Source: VRUE01 sp963837695
GTDB taxonomy: Bacteria; Actinomycetota; Thermoleophilia; Solirubrobacterales; 70-9
Direction of reading: 5' to 3'
Length of the DNA stretch: 64,000 nucleotides
Assembly: GCA_963837695.1 (NCBI GenBank)
Contig: CAWINZ010000003.1
Span: 293,563-357,562 of the forward strand
Shown: one piece after another, positions 27,311-35,497 of the stretch
Layout: the number at the start of each line of letters is the position of its first letter
Position numbering within the stretch: position 1 is the stretch's first letter
Notes under the pieces: model-generated
Database searches by the model: none
What the model saw: the letters and a program-made list of their open reading frames with translations, nothing else
What the model was told of the DNA's origin: nothing
Program-made: the position numbers and the translations under genes

Positions 27311-27989
27311 GAATGGTTACCCCAAGTACGTCGCAATGATCGCCGACGGGAATGGACGCTGGGCAGCAAGACGGGGATTGTCAATCGGCGAAGGTCACCG
27401 TGCCGGCGCCGAGAACGTGCGGGCGCGATTGCGTGATGCGGCTGAGTTTGGAATTCAAGAGCTCACGATCTTTGCCTTCTCAACCGAGAACTGGGCTCGG
27501 CCTGCCGATGAGGTCAAAGGCCTGATGGAACTGCTCGCCGAGTACATCGACTTCGTAACGCCTGAACTCAATGAAGAAGGAGTTCGACTGCGTTTTATCG
27601 GAGACCGCCGTTCGCCGCCGTTGCCTCCCTCTCTCGTAGAAAAGATGGGCTGGGCAGAGGGATTAACGGCCAAAAACGATCTGATTACCTTCTATGTCCC
27701 GATTAACTACGGTGGTCGAGGCGAGATTCTCCAAGCTGCACAGAGATTTGCCGACTCCACCGAGGAGGATTTCAGGGCGCTCCTTTACGCGCCGGAGATG
27801 CACGACCCTGAGCTGGTGATCCGCCCCGGCGGCGAGAAGCGACTCTCTAACTTCCTTACGTGGCAGGTAGCAGATGCCTGGCTCGTCTTCAGCGATGAGA
27901 TGTGGCCGGAATTCTCGCGTGAGGCCTTTGAAGCGGCCATCGGAGAGTGCCGAGAGGCCCGGACCCGACGCGCTCCTGCGGTTAGCTAG
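27303..27989 (+). CDS. cis-Prenyltransferase (UppS/Z-prenyl diphosphate synthase family)
   Basis: The enzyme extends an allylic diphosphate by adding isopentenyl diphosphate with Z geometry. It has the catalytic MIADGNGRWAARRGL motif, GHRAGAENV, TIFAFSTENWARPADEV and the C-terminal RPGGEKRLSNFLTWQ with EMWPEF, covering all conserved regions. It begins at a GTG inside the last codons of the terpene synthase gene, so the two are translationally coupled. At 228 residues it is slightly short for a housekeeping undecaprenyl diphosphate synthase (about 250), and its location argues for a dedicated role: providing a Z-configured substrate for the neighbouring cyclase. Chain length cannot be inferred reliably. 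Confidence 0.88.
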   Translation: MTRNGYPKYVAMIADGNGRWAARRGLSIGEGHRAGAENVRARLRDAAEFGIQELTIFAFSTENWARPADEVKGLMELLAEYIDFVTPELNEEGVRLRFIGDRRSPPLPPSLVEKMGWAEGLTAKNDLITFYVPINYGGRGEILQAAQRFADSTEEDFRALLYAPEMHDPELVIRPGGEKRLSNFLTWQVADAWLVFSDEMWPEFSREAFEAAIGECREARTRRAPAVS

Positions 27990-28038
27990 GACGAGAGTAT
28001 TTGTGCCTGTCCGCGGGGCGGAATACGCTCCGCGGCGA

Positions 28039-29487
28039 GTGACCTCTGACTTCGCACGCCGCCGATTCGCCACGCTGGCGGTTCTCTCCGCACTCGCGCT
28101 GCCGGCGGCTGCGCTGCCGGCGAGCGCGCTTGCCGGGTCGGTCGGGCGCCACTCTCCTCCTCATAAAGGCCACCGGGCCCCGGAGCCGGGCACGCTGACC
28201 CAGCTTCGCGGAGCGCGCGGCTGCCTGGTCGATCGCACCGCGCCGGCCAAGGGATGCGGAACCGCACGCGCGCTCGAAGGCCCCGGCCCATTCATGGGCT
28301 CGCGCGCGATCGCCGTCAGCGCCGACGGCAGGAACGTCTACGTGGCCTCGTCGCGCAGCAACGCGATCGCCGCCTTCCGGCGCAACCCGAAGACGGGGGC
28401 GCTCGGGCAGCCGAGCGGCGCGGCGGGCTGTGTCGCGGCGAAGGGCGCCTTCGAATGCGGCAAAGCGATCGGGCTCAACGGGCCGAACTCGGTCGCGGTC
28501 AGCCCCAACGGCCGCAACGTCTACGTGACCTCGCGGGGGAGCAACGCCGTCACCACCTTCCAGCGCAACCGCTCGACCGGCGCCCTGCGCCAGCTCCCCG
28601 GTGCGGCGGGCTGCATCTCGGGCGTTCCGCTGCCCGGCTGCGCGACCGGTACGGCGCTGCTCGGGCCCGACGTCGTCGTCGTCAGCCCCGATGGCAAGAA
28701 CGTCTACGTCGGCTCGTTCTTCGGCAACGCGGTGGCGGTCTTCGACCGCGATCCGGCCGGCGGCGCACTCAGCCAGCCGGCGGGCAGCGCCGGCTGCATC
28801 GCCGCGGCGACGAGCGGCTGCGCTCCCGGCCTCGCCCTCGGCGCCCCGGAGGGGCTGGCGGTCAGCGGCGACGGCAAGAGCGTCTACGTCGCGACGGCAC
28901 TGTCCAGCGCCGTCGTCGTGCTCGTCCGCGACCCGTCGACCGGCGCCCTCAGCCAGGCCACCGACGGCAGCGGCTGCATCGTCGACATCGCGCTCGCCGG
29001 CTGCACCGCCGGGGTGGAGTTGGACGGCGCGAACGCGGTCGCGATCAGCCCCGACGACGACGATGCCTATGTGACCTCGCTGTTCAGCAACAGCGTCACC
29101 TCCTTCACCCGCTCGGCCTCCTCCGGCAACCTCGCGCAGAAGGAAGGCACGACCGGCTGCCTGGTCTGGCTGCGCGCCGTCGGCTGCTCCTTCGGCCGCG
29201 CGATGAGCTCGCCCGAGGGGCTCGCCGTCTCACCGGACGGGGCGAACGTCTACGCGGCGGCGTTCGCCACCGGCGCGATCGACGTGCTCGAACGCAATGC
29301 CGAATCCGGTGTGGTCGTCCAGGTGCCGGGCCGTCCCGGTTGCCTCGCCCCGCGCTCGGTCCCCGGCTGCACCCGGGCGCGGGCATTGCGCGGCGTCAGC
29401 TCGATCGCGCTCAGTCCCAACGGCCGCTATCTCTACTCGACCTCGTTCGGCAGCAACGCCGTCGACATCTTCCGGAGGAACAAATGA
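28039..29487 (+). CDS. Secreted seven-bladed beta-propeller with Cys-paired repeats
   Basis: After a signal peptide (FATLAVLSALALPAAALPASALAG) the protein consists of about seven repeats of roughly 61 residues. Each repeat contains an AVSPDGRNVYVxS-like strand, a TGAL strand and two GC dipeptides about 10-14 residues apart, which could form one disulfide per blade. The N-terminal half-repeat (TLTQLRGARGC) and C-terminal half-repeat (SPNGRYLYSTSFGSNAVDIF) complement each other, as in a circularly closed propeller. The fold resembles the YVTN/6-phosphogluconolactonase type, but no enzyme activity is implied. I use the GTG at 28039; earlier starts would place long charged sequence before the signal peptide. 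The stop overlaps the sulfatase start (ATGA). Confidence 0.82.
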   Translation: MTSDFARRRFATLAVLSALALPAAALPASALAGSVGRHSPPHKGHRAPEPGTLTQLRGARGCLVDRTAPAKGCGTARALEGPGPFMGSRAIAVSADGRNVYVASSRSNAIAAFRRNPKTGALGQPSGAAGCVAAKGAFECGKAIGLNGPNSVAVSPNGRNVYVTSRGSNAVTTFQRNRSTGALRQLPGAAGCISGVPLPGCATGTALLGPDVVVVSPDGKNVYVGSFFGNAVAVFDRDPAGGALSQPAGSAGCIAAATSGCAPGLALGAPEGLAVSGDGKSVYVATALSSAVVVLVRDPSTGALSQATDGSGCIVDIALAGCTAGVELDGANAVAISPDDDDAYVTSLFSNSVTSFTRSASSGNLAQKEGTTGCLVWLRAVGCSFGRAMSSPEGLAVSPDGANVYAAAFATGAIDVLERNAESGVVVQVPGRPGCLAPRSVPGCTRARALRGVSSIALSPNGRYLYSTSFGSNAVDIFRRNK

Positions 29488-31115
29488 GTCGAACCGACAA
29501 GCGCGAGGGCGGGCTCACCCGCAAGGAGCTGATCGGGTCCGGGGCGACCGCGGCCGCCGCGGCGCTGCTGTCCCAGGGCGCCGGAGTCGAGCAGGCGCTC
29601 GCCGCGGCGAAGGGGACCCGGCGCGACGTCGCCGGGATGAACATCGTCCTCTTTCTCACCGACCAGGAACGTGCGATCCAGCACTTCCCGCAGAACTGGC
29701 TGCGCCAGAACCTGCCCGGGATGAGGCGCCTGCGGCGCCACGGGGTCAGCTTCGAACGCGCTTTCACCAACGCCTGCATGTGCTCGCCGGCGCGCTCGAC
29801 CCTGATGAGCGGTTACTTCCCCGCCCAGCACGGCGTCAAATACACGCTCGAGGAAGACATGGAACCGCCGAAGAACCCGCAGGTGGACCTGCCGGTGGAC
29901 CTGAAGAACCTCGCCACGGTGATGAAGGCGGCCGGCTACCACGTCGTCTACAAGGGCAAGTGGCACTGCGCGAAGCCGGCCGAGAAGGAAAACGCCCAGC
30001 CTTCCGATCTCGAAAAGTACGGTTTCGACCGCTGGAACCCGCCCGACGCGGGCGCGAATCAGACCGTCCCCGAGGCCGGCGGCGGCGTCCCCGACAACGA
30101 CGGGCGCTTCATCGACTCGACCGGCGAAGGGGCGGCCGAAGGCGCGCTTCAGTACCTGGGCTCGAACGCCGCCCAGGAGCAGCCCTTCTTCATGGTGATC
30201 TCGGTGGTCAACCCGCATGACGTGCTCTTCTACCCGAGCAAAACCTTCAAGGAAGCCGGCTACGACAACACCTGGCTGACCGGCAACATCCACGAACCGG
30301 AGACCTGGGACGAAGACCTCGCGACCAAGCCCTCGGTCCAGGCCGAATTCCTGCGCATCTTCAACCTCACCGGGAAGCCGGAAAACGCCGAAGAACGGCG
30401 CAACTACTTGAACTTCTACGGCAACCTGATGCGCTCCTCCGACAGCTACCTGGTCAACGTCCTCGACAAGCTCGAAGAGACCGGCCTCTTCGACAACACG
30501 CTGGTCGTCCGCACGGCAGACCACGGTGAGATGGGCCTGGCCCACGGCGGCCTGCGTCAGAAGAACTTCAACTTCTACGAGGAGGCGACCCGGGTCCCGC
30601 TCGTCTACTCGAACCCGAAGCTGTTCCCGGAGCCCGCGCAGAGCGATGCGCTCGTCTCCCACGTCGACTTCCTACCGACGCTGGCGAGCCTCGCGGCGGC
30701 GCCGAAAAGCGCCCGCGCGAACTGGCAGGGGGTCGACTACTCGAAGCTGGTCCTGCACCCGGCCTCAAACCGCACCGCGCAGGACTACGTCGTCTTCACC
30801 TACGACGACTTCCAGTCGGGGCAGAAAAGACGCCCATACCCGAAAGCGCCGAACCACATCGTCAGCATCCGCGAAGGGCGCTGGAAGCTGGCCAAGTACT
30901 ACGACGCCAAAGGCCGCAAACGGCCGCAGTGGGAGATGTACGACCTGAAGACCGACCCACTGGAGAAGCGCAACCTCGCCCACCCCGGCCACAAACGCAC
31001 GCCCACCGAGGAGGCGGAACTCAGACGCCTAAAACGCAAGCTCGCCCGGGTGGAAAAGACGCGTTTGAAGCCGCTCCGGACCTCGACTAACTCCGCGCGA
31101 GCTCTCGATCGATGA
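29484..31115 (+). CDS. Type I sulfatase (arylsulfatase family)
   Basis: The 543-residue protein is a formylglycine-dependent sulfatase that hydrolyses sulfate esters. The activation site is CSPARSTLMSG, matching the C-x-P-x-R consensus in which the cysteine is converted to formylglycine. Other family marks are FLTDQERAIQ, YKGKWHCAKP and the metal site TADHGEMGLAHG. The N-terminus, LTRKELIGSGATAAAAALL, looks like a Tat-type export signal, although the twin-arginine pair is not perfect. It is translationally coupled (ATGA) to the upstream propeller, so both proteins probably act outside the cell, perhaps on a sulfated substrate. The last 29 bp overlap the convergent DUF1508 gene. Confidence 0.87.
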   Translation: MSRTDKREGGLTRKELIGSGATAAAAALLSQGAGVEQALAAAKGTRRDVAGMNIVLFLTDQERAIQHFPQNWLRQNLPGMRRLRRHGVSFERAFTNACMCSPARSTLMSGYFPAQHGVKYTLEEDMEPPKNPQVDLPVDLKNLATVMKAAGYHVVYKGKWHCAKPAEKENAQPSDLEKYGFDRWNPPDAGANQTVPEAGGGVPDNDGRFIDSTGEGAAEGALQYLGSNAAQEQPFFMVISVVNPHDVLFYPSKTFKEAGYDNTWLTGNIHEPETWDEDLATKPSVQAEFLRIFNLTGKPENAEERRNYLNFYGNLMRSSDSYLVNVLDKLEETGLFDNTLVVRTADHGEMGLAHGGLRQKNFNFYEEATRVPLVYSNPKLFPEPAQSDALVSHVDFLPTLASLAAAPKSARANWQGVDYSKLVLHPASNRTAQDYVVFTYDDFQSGQKRRPYPKAPNHIVSIREGRWKLAKYYDAKGRKRPQWEMYDLKTDPLEKRNLAHPGHKRTPTEEAELRRLKRKLARVEKTRLKPLRTSTNSARALDR

Positions 31116-31323
31116 TCGCGCCCAGGGCGTCCTTGACTCCATCCGCGGGGATGCCGGAGATCCGCGCCACCGAGGCGACTCCGCGCACGTTTTCGGCTGC
31201 TCTCAGGGCGTGCCAGTGAGAGTCGAATGACTCGCCAGAGGTGGCCACGGTGCGGCCATCGGCGCCGAGCAGCCGCCAGCGCCACTTGCCCACGAGGTCT
31301 TCATACGCATCGAATTGAGGCAT
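31087..31323 (-). CDS. DUF1508-domain protein (YegP-like)
   Basis: The 78-residue protein contains one DUF1508 repeat, GKWRWRLLGADGRTVATSGE followed by a helix with RAAENVRGVASVA. Such small proteins are widespread, and their function is unknown. The C-terminal end overlaps the sulfatase gene by 29 bp in the opposite orientation. It is monocistronic; nothing nearby indicates its role. Confidence 0.75.
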   Translation of the reverse strand: MPQFDAYEDLVGKWRWRLLGADGRTVATSGESFDSHWHALRAAENVRGVASVARISGIPADGVKDALGAIIDRELARS

Positions 31324-31413
31324 TCGTCATCTCCTGAGGTTGAATACGAACACATGTTCGCACCCAGGGCGGCGGAAAATCGGGAACTCTCGTCGCCGAG
31401 CGGGGGAGCGGCT

Positions 31414-32883
31414 CTACGGCTCAGTTGCGTAGCCGCGGACCGAGAGCGCTTCGGCGCGGTGCGCGAGCAGGATGTCAACCACCGAAGGATCGAACTGAGT
31501 GCCCCTGCCGTTCTTGATGATCTCGACCGTTTCGCCCACTGTGAACGCCGGCCGGTAGCAGCGGTCGCTGAGCAACGCGTCGAATGCATCGGCAACCGCG
31601 GTGATCCGTCCCTCGAGGGGGATCTCGTCCCCGGCCAGGCCCTTGGGATATCCGCCGCCGTCGTAGCGCTCGTGATGGGTCAGGGCGATTGTCGCCGCGA
31701 TGCGGAGCAGCTCGCTCTCGGAGTTGGCGAGGATTTCATACCCAACCGTCGTGTGGCGCTTCATCTCCTCGCGCTCCCCAGGCGTGAGGGGGCCGGGCTT
31801 GCGCAGGATCTCACTCGGCGTGGCGATCTTGCCGACGTCGTGCATCGGCGCCGCCAGTCGCAGCAGGTGGACCCGCTCGGGATCGAGGCCGAGTTTGCCT
31901 GCCAAGAAGGAAGCGACCAGGGCCATCTGGTCGACGTGCTTGCCGGTGGAGAAATCGTGAAGCTCGATCGCTTTGGTGAGCCGCTCGACCGTCTCCTGGC
32001 GGGACAGCCGCAGCTCGCCGATCGAGTGCTCGTGCTCGGCCACCAGCTCGTCGCGCAGTTGCAGGGCCTCTTTCTGGGCGGTGATGTCGGTGGAGATGCC
32101 GCAGATTGCGTTGGCTCGCCCGTCCTCGTCGAGAAGCGGGAACTTGATCGTCTGGAAGGTCCGCTCGACCCCGCCGATCTGAAGCGTTTCTTCTGCTTCA
32201 TACGTCGTGCCCGTCTCGAGGATCCCGTGATCGATGGCGCGAGTGCGCGCAAGCGCCTCGGGGGGCATGATCGCCTCGTCGGTCTTACCGAGGAGCTGGT
32301 CCCTCTCTTGTCCAGCCAGGTCATCGGCCTGTGCATTTGCGAAGACGTAGCGGTAGCTGTCGTCCTTGATGTAGACGGGCATCGGCGCCATGTCGATGAT
32401 CGCCTGGCGCCGCTCCTCGAGGTTGAGTCTGTGCGCGCTCTCGAGGTTTTCGAGCTCGCGCCGGCGCAGCGCGTTCATTACCGTGATCAAGAGTTGGCCC
32501 GGCCAGAATGGTTTGATCAGGTAACCGTGGACCCCGTGACCGCCAAGGTCAAATGCCCTTCTTGCCACATCCGGGTCGTCCTTCTCGGTGACCAGGACCA
32601 CGGCCGTCTCGGGATGCTCTTCGGTGATTTCTTCCGCCAGGGCAAGGCCGGACCCGCCGAGCATCTGAATGTCGCACAGGGCGAGGTGAAAGGAGGTGGA
32701 TGCAAGCTTCTCGTGAGCCTGGGTGACGTTGCCCGCGAACTCACACCGGTATCGCTCTCCCAATGCGCGATCGACCAGTCGCAGCATCTCGGGCTGGTCG
32801 TCCGTCACCAGGATGCGGGCGAGCCCTGGGCGGGCCTGGATGGGGCGGGACGCTGGCCTCGCCCCCGTCGTGTTGGCGTCCAC
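31414..32883 (-). CDS. Response regulator with PAS and HD-GYP phosphodiesterase domains
   Basis: This 489-residue cytoplasmic protein has an N-terminal receiver domain (ILVTDDQPEMLRLVD, phospho-acceptor Asp in LALCDIQMLGGSG, conserved Lys in YLIKPFWPGQ), a PAS domain around residues 155-275 (MPVYIKDDSYRYVFANAQA, ICGISTDITAQKE) and a C-terminal HD-GYP domain (AAPMHDVGKIATPSEIL, HHERYDGGGYPKGLAG). HD-GYP domains hydrolyse cyclic di-GMP, and the metal ligands are in place. No histidine kinase gene is adjacent. A membrane glycosyltransferase gene lies divergently upstream, and exopolysaccharide synthases are common targets of cyclic di-GMP, so a link is plausible but unproven. Confidence 0.9.
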   Translation of the reverse strand: MDANTTGARPASRPIQARPGLARILVTDDQPEMLRLVDRALGERYRCEFAGNVTQAHEKLASTSFHLALCDIQMLGGSGLALAEEITEEHPETAVVLVTEKDDPDVARRAFDLGGHGVHGYLIKPFWPGQLLITVMNALRRRELENLESAHRLNLEERRQAIIDMAPMPVYIKDDSYRYVFANAQADDLAGQERDQLLGKTDEAIMPPEALARTRAIDHGILETGTTYEAEETLQIGGVERTFQTIKFPLLDEDGRANAICGISTDITAQKEALQLRDELVAEHEHSIGELRLSRQETVERLTKAIELHDFSTGKHVDQMALVASFLAGKLGLDPERVHLLRLAAPMHDVGKIATPSEILRKPGPLTPGEREEMKRHTTVGYEILANSESELLRIAATIALTHHERYDGGGYPKGLAGDEIPLEGRITAVADAFDALLSDRCYRPAFTVGETVEIIKNGRGTQFDPSVVDILLAHRAEALSVRGYATEP

Positions 32884-32937
32884 GGGTTACGCCTCCTCTG
32901 CCGTTTGAGCTGGCCTGCTGGAAACTCATAGACTTGA

Positions 32938-33012
32938 CTAGTCAGTAGACCTTAGGCGCTCTTACACTTAAATACAACAGATTTCGGTGGCGTGACAGTA
33001 CCTACTGACTAG
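32938..33012. promoter_or_regulatory. Spaced 11-bp inverted repeat upstream of the HD-GYP gene
   Basis: CTAGTCAGTAG at 32938-32948 pairs perfectly with CTACTGACTAG at 33002-33012 across 53 bp. The repeat lies 55 bp upstream of the HD-GYP start and spans an AT-rich probable promoter. It could be two half-sites of a looping regulator or an RNA stem. Confidence 0.4.
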
Positions 33013-33152
33013 CCCCTTTGGGGGATATTTCCCGCGCTTCACACATTCGGGGGATTGTGTTGTCCGGCTGAAGCTCAGATAGTGCGGGAGCAGCTGAGGC
33101 GCAGCGGCGATTCGAAGCCCATCGTCGGGTGCCTGAATGTGGTTGCCTCCCT

Positions 33153-33191
33153 GACCCCCTAGGTCTTAACCCCTGCTGGACCTAGGGGGTC
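33153..33191. terminator. 13-bp hairpin upstream of the glycosyltransferase gene
   Basis: GACCCCCTAGGTC at 33153-33165 pairs perfectly with GACCTAGGGGGTC at 33179-33191 around a 13-nt loop. It lies 63 bp before the glycosyltransferase start, so it could be a leader structure or attenuator. No gene lies upstream on the plus strand within the window's immediate neighbourhood to need a terminator. Confidence 0.45.
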
Positions 33192-33254
33192 GCAGTTCTT
33201 ACCCGCGGTCCTTGCGGTGTAGGTCCTGGCTGTTTGGTCGATACCTCTTAGGAG

Positions 33255-34679
33255 ATGGCCACGACCAAACCCGATTCGGGACCGATCGTCTCGCCGCGCC
33301 TGCAGCCGAGCGGCAGTTCCCTGCTCGCCGATGCCCCGGAGATCTTGGTCAAGGACCTCGAGCGGACGCCGCGCGAGCGCCGCCGCCTCTACGTCGCGCT
33401 GCGTCTGAAGTTGCTCTTCGTCGTCGGGATCGGTCTCGCCTGGGCGGGCTTTTCGCTCTGGCTCTCGCTTCCCTGGATCGACACCCTGGGCCAATCGATC
33501 ACGATGCCGCTCGCGATCGCCGTGATCCTCGGCATCGCGATCATCCCCGGCTACCTCAACGCCAACCTGATCGCCTCGCTGTTGCTCGATCGCCCGCCCC
33601 CACTGCGCTTCGATCTCGCCTTTCCCGAGGCCACCGTGGTGATCGCCTGCTTCAACGAGGAGGAGACGATCGAAGAAACCCTCGATTACGTGGTCGAGCA
33701 GGACTATCCGGGTGGGCTGCGGATCCTGATTGCCGACGACGGATCCACCGACCGCACTGCCGAGCTGGCCCAAGCGCGGGCCGCAACCAACCCTGACATC
33801 GCCGTCCTCACCGTCCCTCACGGCGGCAAGGCGCGGGCGCTGACTGCGGCTCTGGAGCGGGTGGAAACCCCACTGATGGCCACGGTCGACGCCGACACCC
33901 TGCTGTTGCCCTCGGCGCTGCAGCGCGTAATCGCCCGTTTGCTGATCTCTCCACCCGACACGGTCGCCGTCGCCGGCGCGGTCTTCGTCCGCAACTCTCG
34001 CCAGAACTTCATCACCCGCGCCCAGGAGTGGGACTACTTCCTCGGCATCGCCTCGGTCAAGCGCCAGCAGGGCCTCTTCCAGGGGACGATGGTCGCTCAG
34101 GGCGCATTCAGCGTCTACCGGACGGCGGCGCTGCGGCGGGTGGGCGGCTGGCCGGACCGCATCGGCGAGGACATCGTCCTCACCTGGGCGATGATGCAGA
34201 AGGGTGGCAGGGTCGGCTACGAGCGCACCGCGGTGGCCTTCACCAGCGCCCCGGAGGATGCCCGGGCATTCGCGCGGCAACGGCGACGCTGGGCACGCGG
34301 AATGATCGAGGGGCTGCGCGAGTACGGTGGCCCGCTGCTGGCGGGGGGCCGATCGAACGTCCACGCGGTACTCGTCAACTTCGTCTTTCCCTATGTGGAC
34401 GTCGTCTACTCGATCGCCTTTCCGGTCGGGATCATCCTGGCCCTCTTCGGCAACTTCGCGATCGTCGGGCCGATGACGCTCGCCGTTCTGCCGTTGAATG
34501 TGGCGCTCTCGATGATCATGTTTCACCTGAGCAAGAAGTCCTTCGACGAGGTCGGCCTGAAGGTCCGCCAGAATCGCCTCGGCTTCCTCGGCTACCTCTT
34601 CACCTATCAGCTCTTCATGTCGCCGGTCTCGGTTGCGGGCTACGCGCAGGAGCTTTTCGGCGCCGCGCGCCGCTGGTGA
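33255..34679 (+). CDS. Membrane family-2 glycosyltransferase (processive-type)
   Basis: The 474-residue protein resembles cellulose, hyaluronan and N-acetylglucosaminyl synthases. Two TM helices (LLFVVGIGLAWAGFSLWLSL and MPLAIAVILGIAIIPGYL) precede a GT-A catalytic domain with ATVVIACFNEEETIEET, LIADDGSTDRT, the DxD-type VDADT, the GEDIVLTW acceptor site and the RQRRRWARG product-binding motif. Three or four TM helices follow at the C-terminus. It is therefore expected to make and export a polysaccharide at the membrane. There are no neighbouring polymer-modifying genes, so the sugar cannot be named. Control by cyclic di-GMP is possible given the divergent HD-GYP gene, but no PilZ domain is present. 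Confidence 0.88.
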   Translation: MATTKPDSGPIVSPRLQPSGSSLLADAPEILVKDLERTPRERRRLYVALRLKLLFVVGIGLAWAGFSLWLSLPWIDTLGQSITMPLAIAVILGIAIIPGYLNANLIASLLLDRPPPLRFDLAFPEATVVIACFNEEETIEETLDYVVEQDYPGGLRILIADDGSTDRTAELAQARAATNPDIAVLTVPHGGKARALTAALERVETPLMATVDADTLLLPSALQRVIARLLISPPDTVAVAGAVFVRNSRQNFITRAQEWDYFLGIASVKRQQGLFQGTMVAQGAFSVYRTAALRRVGGWPDRIGEDIVLTWAMMQKGGRVGYERTAVAFTSAPEDARAFARQRRRWARGMIEGLREYGGPLLAGGRSNVHAVLVNFVFPYVDVVYSIAFPVGIILALFGNFAIVGPMTLAVLPLNVALSMIMFHLSKKSFDEVGLKVRQNRLGFLGYLFTYQLFMSPVSVAGYAQELFGAARRW

Positions 34680-34774
34680 AGAAGTAAAGATACTCTAATA
34701 AACCTGACAGTATTTAAACTATACTTTGCGTGCTTAAGATTCGCCTCTTGATGTACGAGAAGAGAGGGTGATCG

Positions 34775-35494
34775 GTGTGCATGGGCATAGCGCCAAGGGA
34801 GTTTGTTGTGAACCCACCTGACCCGCCCGGCGACGGACAGAACACGCAGGTCTTTGCGAACGGTGAATCCGGTTCACAGGCGGCGACGCGCCTGCGAACG
34901 GCATTTGAGCGCTCACGGCACCCGATGCTGATCGCCGATGACCAGCGCCGCTGGGTGACTGGGAATAGTGCCGCGTGCGATCTGCTGGGGATCGCTCGCG
35001 AGGAGATCCCCTGGCGGACGATGGATGAGTTCACGTCCCCCGGTGAGCGGAAGAGGCTCGAGGAGCAGTGGGGAGCGTTCCTCGCGAGTGGGGGGGCGGA
35101 GGGGTGGTATCAGTTGTACGTTCCGGATCGTGGGCCGGTGCCCGTCGAGTTCAGTGCGACGGCAAACGTACTGCCCGCGCGCCACCTGTCCGTCTTCATT
35201 CCAGCCGACGAGGCAGCCGCCAAACAGGCGAAGGGCCTCGCGGCTCGCGAAGCGACGTGGGCGCCGGTCCTGGTCGAGGGAAGCGGCCGGCTGCAACTCA
35301 CCGAGCGCGAGCGCGAGGTCATGACGTTGGTTGCCTCAGGGCTGCAGAGCGGCGACATCGCGGAGCGCCTGATCCTATCCCCGGAGACGGTCAAGTCTCA
35401 CGTCCACAACGCGCTGGGCAAGCTTGGAGCGCACACCCGCGCGCATGGCGTCGCGATCGCGCTGGTCACCGGGCAGATCAGCTGGGAGGTATAG
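34775..35494 (+). CDS. PAS-LuxR transcriptional regulator
   Basis: The protein has an N-terminal PAS-like sensor domain (SRHPMLIADDQRRWVTGNSA, residues 45-155) and a C-terminal LuxR/FixJ helix-turn-helix with LTEREREVMTLVASGLQSGD, IAERLILSPETVKSHVHNAL and KLGAHTRAHGVAIAL. It is probably a DNA-binding protein responding to a small ligand or redox signal; there is no receiver domain. Possible starts are GTG 34775 and ATG 34781. The 95-bp region upstream is strikingly AT-rich and likely holds its promoter. It ends 3 bp before the convergent glutamate decarboxylase stop. Targets are unknown. Confidence 0.83.
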   Translation: MCMGIAPREFVVNPPDPPGDGQNTQVFANGESGSQAATRLRTAFERSRHPMLIADDQRRWVTGNSAACDLLGIAREEIPWRTMDEFTSPGERKRLEEQWGAFLASGGAEGWYQLYVPDRGPVPVEFSATANVLPARHLSVFIPADEAAAKQAKGLAAREATWAPVLVEGSGRLQLTEREREVMTLVASGLQSGDIAERLILSPETVKSHVHNALGKLGAHTRAHGVAIALVTGQISWEV

Positions 35495-35497
35495 CGC

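Larger units (their letters stand above)
32884..33254. other. 371-bp gene-free divergent region
   Basis: No gene was found between the divergent HD-GYP and glycosyltransferase genes. The region contains the widely spaced inverted repeat at 32938-33012, an AT-rich stretch near 32960-32990 that may be a promoter, and a compact hairpin at 33153-33191. I looked for a cyclic-di-GMP riboswitch consensus and did not find it. Confidence 0.6.

Noticed and set aside
28254..29483. A long plus-strand frame that appears to fuse about 410 residues to the N-terminus of the sulfatase.
   Set aside because: The extra part is Arg-rich out-of-frame sequence of the beta-propeller gene. The sulfatase has its own ATG with ATGA overlap at 29484.
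32884..33254. A cyclic-di-GMP riboswitch between the HD-GYP and glycosyltransferase genes.
   Set aside because: The conserved GGGCAAACC and ACGCAAAGCC-type segments of the class I riboswitch are absent.
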